A DNA stretch of 64,000 nucleotides from Quillaja saponaria (Eukaryota > Streptophyta > Magnoliopsida > Fabales > Quillajaceae), in contig CM055605.1 of the NCBI GenBank assembly GCA_029379385.1, forward strand, positions 14,295,001-14,359,000, in the 5' to 3' direction. Below are positions 60,401-64,000 of the stretch, in pieces (within the stretch, counting starts at the first letter, position 1; every line of letters starts with the position of its first letter). The position numbers were made by a program, and so were the translations under genes. Under the pieces are notes generated by a model that was not told where the DNA came from, did not search any database, and saw only the letters and a program-made list of their open reading frames with translations.

Positions 60401-63400
60401 GTTAGCAAGATCAGGCGATGTTACCTGATATAGAGATATCTACATAGATTTCTTGGTTGCTTTTTTCGATTCGTTATTATGCTTTTCTGCTGCTTCTTAT
60501 TTCATGAATATTATGATTACTTGTACCAGTCTTCTAGTTGGGTATTTTTCTTGTTATCTATATTATTTGTGCCTACATGTTTTTCATTGACTCAACCACA
60601 CTGTTCTATCTATATTTGCTGCTTTTATGTCACTGAACTCAAGTACCTACTGTGTAACTCTATCACGACCTCCTAATGAGATAATATTAATCTATATTTT
60701 CTATGATCTTTTAGCCGGTTTCTCAAAATATCAAGGTGGATCATCACCCGGGAGGAGGGCATTGGTTTGCTGCTGGTCTCTCTCCTAATGTGAGCCTGCT
60801 GCCCCTTTACATCTCCCATTATTAAATTTTAGGTTGTTGTGCACATTTGTAACTGTTTAAGCCATTATTTGATATCATAGCTTTCATTTACTAAATTATA
60901 TTTACCCCTAATTAGGTTCCAGGAAAAGCCAGAGCTTCCTTTTATAGCAGCCCACATTTTCAGATGATGCCATATGCACGTGCTAATAGTTTTGGCAGTG
61001 TAGGAAGTCATGGTAGCTATAATGATAGTATTGGACTTGGAAGCAGCTACGGAAGTTATGGTGATACTAACAATATGTTCGCTTATTATTCACCTGTTGG
61101 CCCATCTAGTATGAATATGCATGCACAGGGAAGTGTGTCTACGCTTGGAAACAGTCCTGATGCACGACGAAGAAGCATTCAGTACTCACATGGTAATGGG
61201 CTTGGTGTAAGTCCATCTGCTGGAAACTTTGCACCATTGCCCCTTGGTGCCAGTCCCTCACAATTTACCCCTCCGAATTCCTATAGTCAAGTTTCAGGTG
61301 GCTCTCCTGGACATTATGGACCGCTGTCTCCGGCAAGAGGTAGTACTCATGGGTCACCTTTGGGTAAGATGGCTGCGACTAGCCAATTTAATAGAAGAAA
61401 AAATTGGGGTTATTCTGGGAGTTCTCAAACACAAGAAAGTACATTATCTTCAAATTGGCAAGGTCAATTTAGTGATGGATCCAACCACTTTGAGGGGACG
61501 TCTCTTCTTAGCAGTTCACCATCATATCTGCAGTCAAATACTAATGCTGCAAACTGGAAGCAGCGAGGAGGAAGTGGGATCTCTGCTGGTTACTCTGCCG
61601 TTCAGAACATGGCAGGCTCGTTTGTGCCTAGTTCTGTTATGCACTTGAAAACTGTCGAAGTGGCTCATAACAACCAAGAGACTAGCCTGTCATTGCCTGA
61701 TCCAGGCGATTGGGATCCCAACTACAGGTAAAACCTTGAACTTTTAGATCGCTTATAATTCTTTACTTCAATTGAAGACTGGTATTTTGAATGTTTAAAT
61801 TCATTGATGTAGTTTACAACCAGCAATAGACGGACCTCAGTTAGTACCTCACTAGTTGGTCAAGCCCCAAAATATGAAATGGTGCAGAACTTTTTTACAC
61901 AGTTAAAAGTAGGTCTGGATTGTGAGAATGGAATTGGGTCTGGTTCTATTGATAAGATAGGAGAATTGAAGGATAACTATTAGTATCACACTTATAGGGT
62001 TCTTGGTATCACTCCTAGGAAAAATAAAGCATTACTCTCTAGGGCTTGAAATCAAATAAGTAGCTGAAAGCTTTTTTTAATTTGTAATTGAGTAACAAAT
62101 TACTTGCATGTGTTTAATTAGAGTTTACAAGACAAAACCCTAATGACACTTAATCTTGACTGTCAATCTAGAAGAGATATACTTGAAGAAATAAAATAAA
62201 TCTGAACGTCAATGACCCCAAATAACTAAACCTATACAGAGGACATAAAATCCCAAATAGACACCTTTATACTGGCAAATGGCAACTAAGAGTAGGTGGG
62301 TCTGCTGATTCAGACCTCAAATATACAAAAATCACTAAATCACAATCGTTTATTCTTTACTTAAACCTTTCAACTGTAAAAGACAATCCAGAGAGGATGT
62401 TATTTAGAAGAAAATCTAACACTGAACACTTCATTATGCCAAATATTCTTATGAGGAGTAGTAAATGCTTTTAAAGAACATAAGTCGAAATCAGCTGTCA
62501 ATGTGAAAGGCACTTCACATATATTTCCCAACATATAACATTAGTTAAATTCATAATCCCCGTGCTTTGTTTTTTTATGATAAGATTCCTTAAGGAAGTA
62601 ATGTGGTGGATCTTACAAAAGCAATGGTTCCCTTTTTGGATAAGACGAGAAATCTTTATTAAATGTAAAAAGAAGAGCAGAGTTTCAAGAAAAGACAATC
62701 AGGTGTCCTCCATAAAAATAAAAAGAAAAAGAAAAAGGAACAGAAAGAAAGAAGAAAATGGAAAAGGAAAGCTAATGAAGAAGTGCACACAATCACACTT
62801 TATGTGACAGAGAAAAGGACCCTGCAGGCAAAATAGCTATTAAACAATTACTTTGGTTTACTAGAGACATCAACATATTGTTTTAGTTTTCACGTGACAC
62901 AGAAATCCTCAGAAAGGACCTTTGCAGGTGAGCACTTAAGAGAAGGCAAAGGAATTGCTTTATGACTTTATCCTGCAAAAGATGTGTTGGAATGTATCCC
63001 TTAAATTTTTTGCTTTCCTTTCTAGATTAACACAACAAATCACAAAAGAAGAAAGAACTCAAGACAGAGTTTTGTCTTGCTCCTCCCAAAACCTATAAAC
63101 ATAGTAATCCAAGGACCTTCGGCACCTGCAATATTCATCTAACAAGAAGACGAGCCTGTTCCAAGTCGTCCATGTAAAAAACAATGCAAAAAGAGCTGTT
63201 CATTTGTCTCATCACTCTTATTTTTCTTTTCTTTTTTTGTTTATAGGAAAAGAAAGTTTTATTGAGAAAGAAAGAAATAAAAGGGAGGACAAGAAGTCCT
63301 CCTAAACATATATAAAAACAGTAAAGAAATGTAAGCTTAAAACAAGTAAGCACACCAATCTTATTTCATATCTATTAAAGAAACAGTCTAAAATGTCCCA

Positions 63401-64000
63401 AAGCAGAACACCCAAAAGAAGTGAGGAAACAATCTTATCCCATAAGAGATGCCATGGGAGATGATGATCACGTAAAATTCTCGCATTATGTTCCAACCAT
63501 ACTGCTCAAATAACTGTAAAGAAAGCACATCTCAACAGACACGTAATATCATTTTTTTTCTCCCAAAATCTGGTAGCCATTCATTAAAAAAAACATGCAA
63601 AGAGCCTGAACAAGCCCAAGGAATACTGAAGATATCAAATAGTCTACACCAAAGAGTCCAAACAAAAGGACAATGAAGAAAGAGATGCTCATTGAACTCA
63701 TACTCCTGTAAACACATCACACAAATATCAGAAAATAATGCCTTTGAAGTTCTCCTCTTCTGCAGGAAGTTATTACTATTGACTCTATTAAGTTTGCTGT
63801 CCAAAAAAGAGCCTTAACCTGAGATGGAACCTTAACCTTCCAAAGAAAATTATGAAAAGGGAATGAGAAAGAATCTGGACCATGAACAAGAAAATTATAG
63901 AAATATTTACAAGAGAAAGAACCAGAAGAATCAAGAGACCAAGTCCAGCTATTCAGTATATGTAGGAAATGAGTACGTGCAAGAGCGTCTAACAAATTAG
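48464..64000 (+). CDS. YAK1: Dual-specificity protein kinase, YAK1/DYRK family (3' end beyond window)
   Basis: Plant YAK1 is a DYRK-family kinase acting in the TOR growth pathway and ABA responses. Coding exons: 48464-48667, 51683-51882, 53048-53201, 53287-53396, 53582-53651, 53775-53857, 53950-54028, 54118-54158, 55257-55379, 59050-59200, 59401-59515, 59619-59701, 59805-59879, 60715-60789, 60916-61727. Introns are GT-AG and phases agree; 791 codons plus two bases. Kinase domain from about residue 136: GHGTFG loop 143-148, Lys165 in [13 protein letters not shown] with Asp263, DFG Asp284, activation-loop YSY (296-298) before QSRYYRSPE, then MWSFGCI. The C-terminal part (from about 520) is Ser/Gly/Asn-rich, as in plant YAK1. 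The family is about 950 residues, so roughly 160 are missing; exon 15 ends at DPNY plus two bases (AG), and the next exon is not before 64000. Start chosen at MDEVRPGNE. Very sure of family. Confidence 0.95.
49290..49900 (-). mobile_element. LINE 3'-region remnant in YAK1 intron 1
   Basis: On the minus strand, [20 protein letters not shown] (about 49880-49820) resembles the KVKAFVW..A..KVNTND stretch of the LINE reverse-transcriptase zinc-binding domain. Further on are a RHARIS-containing segment where LINEs have W-ERN-RIF, and a TTATCTCCCTTGC...GAATTCC tail. Several frames are needed, so it is decayed. It is antisense to the kinase gene. Confidence 0.6.
54407..54439. repeat. (GA)n microsatellite in YAK1 intron 8
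   Basis: About 16 GA units, CAGAGAGAGA onward. A likely variable locus; no other feature is attached to it. Confidence 0.95.
56020..56480 (-). mobile_element. LINE 3'-end remnant in YAK1 intron 9
   Basis: Minus strand has [10 protein letters not shown] (about 56285), QIASFTFL and SNWIKDSIL, matching in order the W-ERN-RIF, ASLW and IQLDWK-like end of plant LINE proteins, then a tail starting at TCTTTTATTGAGAGAAATAATAAG (plus-strand 56014-56040). Antisense to the gene; coding part degraded. Confidence 0.55.
56917..57770. mobile_element. hAT-type MITE with CTATGAAGCA ends in YAK1 intron 9
   Basis: Ends are perfect inverted repeats CTATGAAGCA...TGCTTCATAG, followed inward by GGATACG/ACGTATC words. 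Flanks are GTGTGAAC (56909-56916) and GTGAAAAC (57771-57778), an 8-bp duplication with two changes. The open frames at 57102-57407 and 57136-57360 are inside the element and not supported as genes. Confidence 0.75.
57840..58436 (-). mobile_element. LINE remnant with zinc-binding domain in YAK1 intron 9
   Basis: Minus-strand frame 58436-58212 contains [26 protein letters not shown], the CxxC...HLLLHC motif of the LINE reverse-transcriptase zinc-binding domain, then a WCFLRYAK segment and, in another frame, [24 protein letters not shown] and SFLYCLFSW, the usual order to the LINE C-terminus. The tail TTTTTTAGTAAGTAAAAATC is at 57840 (plus strand). Antisense to the kinase gene. Confidence 0.8.
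61728..63223 (+). other. YAK1 intron 15 (first part)
   Basis: No exon seen. A LINE-tail-like stretch TTTTTTTATGATAAGATTCC starts at 62568 and AAATCTTTATTAAATG lies at 62651, suggesting one more antisense remnant. The rest is A-rich with GAAAAAG words. Confidence 0.4.
63224..64000 (-). mobile_element. LINE 3' part in YAK1 intron 15, runs off the window
   Basis: Minus strand from 63995: [34 protein letters not shown], then after a one-base shift [18 protein letters not shown] and [18 protein letters not shown], the full zinc-binding domain. A further frame (63496-63302) gives [19 protein letters not shown], the usual C-terminal end. The tail appears on the plus strand as TTTTCTTTTTTTGTTTATAG at 63222. 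Longest of the four LINE remnants in this gene and the least decayed. Confidence 0.85.

Noticed and set aside
61813..61855. Possible YAK1 exon 16 after an acceptor-like GATGTAG
   Set aside because: It would add 14 residues and a stop, unlike the family, which continues for about 160 more residues beginning near a Ser-Asp/Glu-rich sequence.

Overview
The window is nuclear DNA of a flowering plant, most likely a eudicot. Two intron-rich housekeeping genes with GT-AG introns and plant-type proteins sit in AT-rich DNA crowded with plant transposons (Ty3/gypsy LTR elements, CACTA, Mutator-like, hAT, PIF/Harbinger and LINE). I saw no convincing tRNA, rRNA or organellar segment. I did not try to name the species.

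Layout. 1-1.2 kb: minus-strand wreck of a TIR-NB-LRR resistance gene. 1.5-4.5 kb: LTR material, including a bounded solo LTR with an internal tandem repeat. 5.6-6.9 kb: long-inverted-repeat Mutator-like element with an exact 9-bp target duplication. 7.3-14.1 kb: decayed CACTA (tnp2) transposase on the minus strand, itself split by an LTR-like insertion and by a hAT-type element with an exact 8-bp duplication. 17.2-17.7 kb: another hAT-type element with an exact 8-bp duplication. 19.5-26.4 kb: complete gene for cofactor-independent phosphoglycerate mutase (plus strand, nine coding exons, 559 residues). 26.9-29.4 kb: Tourist-like MITE, two tandem arrays and a TA microsatellite. 29.4-39.3 kb: two copies of a long LTR, a gag-protease-RT remnant of Del/Tekay type, then an abrupt switch to an Athila/Tat-type integrase. 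40.0-41.3 kb: a second Mutator-like foldback element with an exact 9-bp duplication. 41.5-47.5 kb: a possible 6-kb PIF/Harbinger-like unit holding GRF-zinc-finger-like exons (one duplicated), an unrecognised spliced gene and a nested GC-rich MITE. 48.4 kb to the end: a YAK1/DYRK-family protein kinase gene (15 coding exons visible, 791 codons, 3' end outside the window), whose introns hold four antisense LINE remnants and a hAT-type element.

How it works together. The two intact genes do not form a unit: one is a glycolytic enzyme, the other a regulatory kinase known in plants as a TOR-pathway effector. They share a neighbourhood where transposons have nested inside one another. No clearly new biological system is visible. 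The least ordinary parts are the 41.5-47.5 kb unit, the Del/Athila composite and the two matched Mutator-like foldback elements. Exon boundaries were read by eye from splice consensus and family conservation; element ends come from inverted termini plus flanking duplications.
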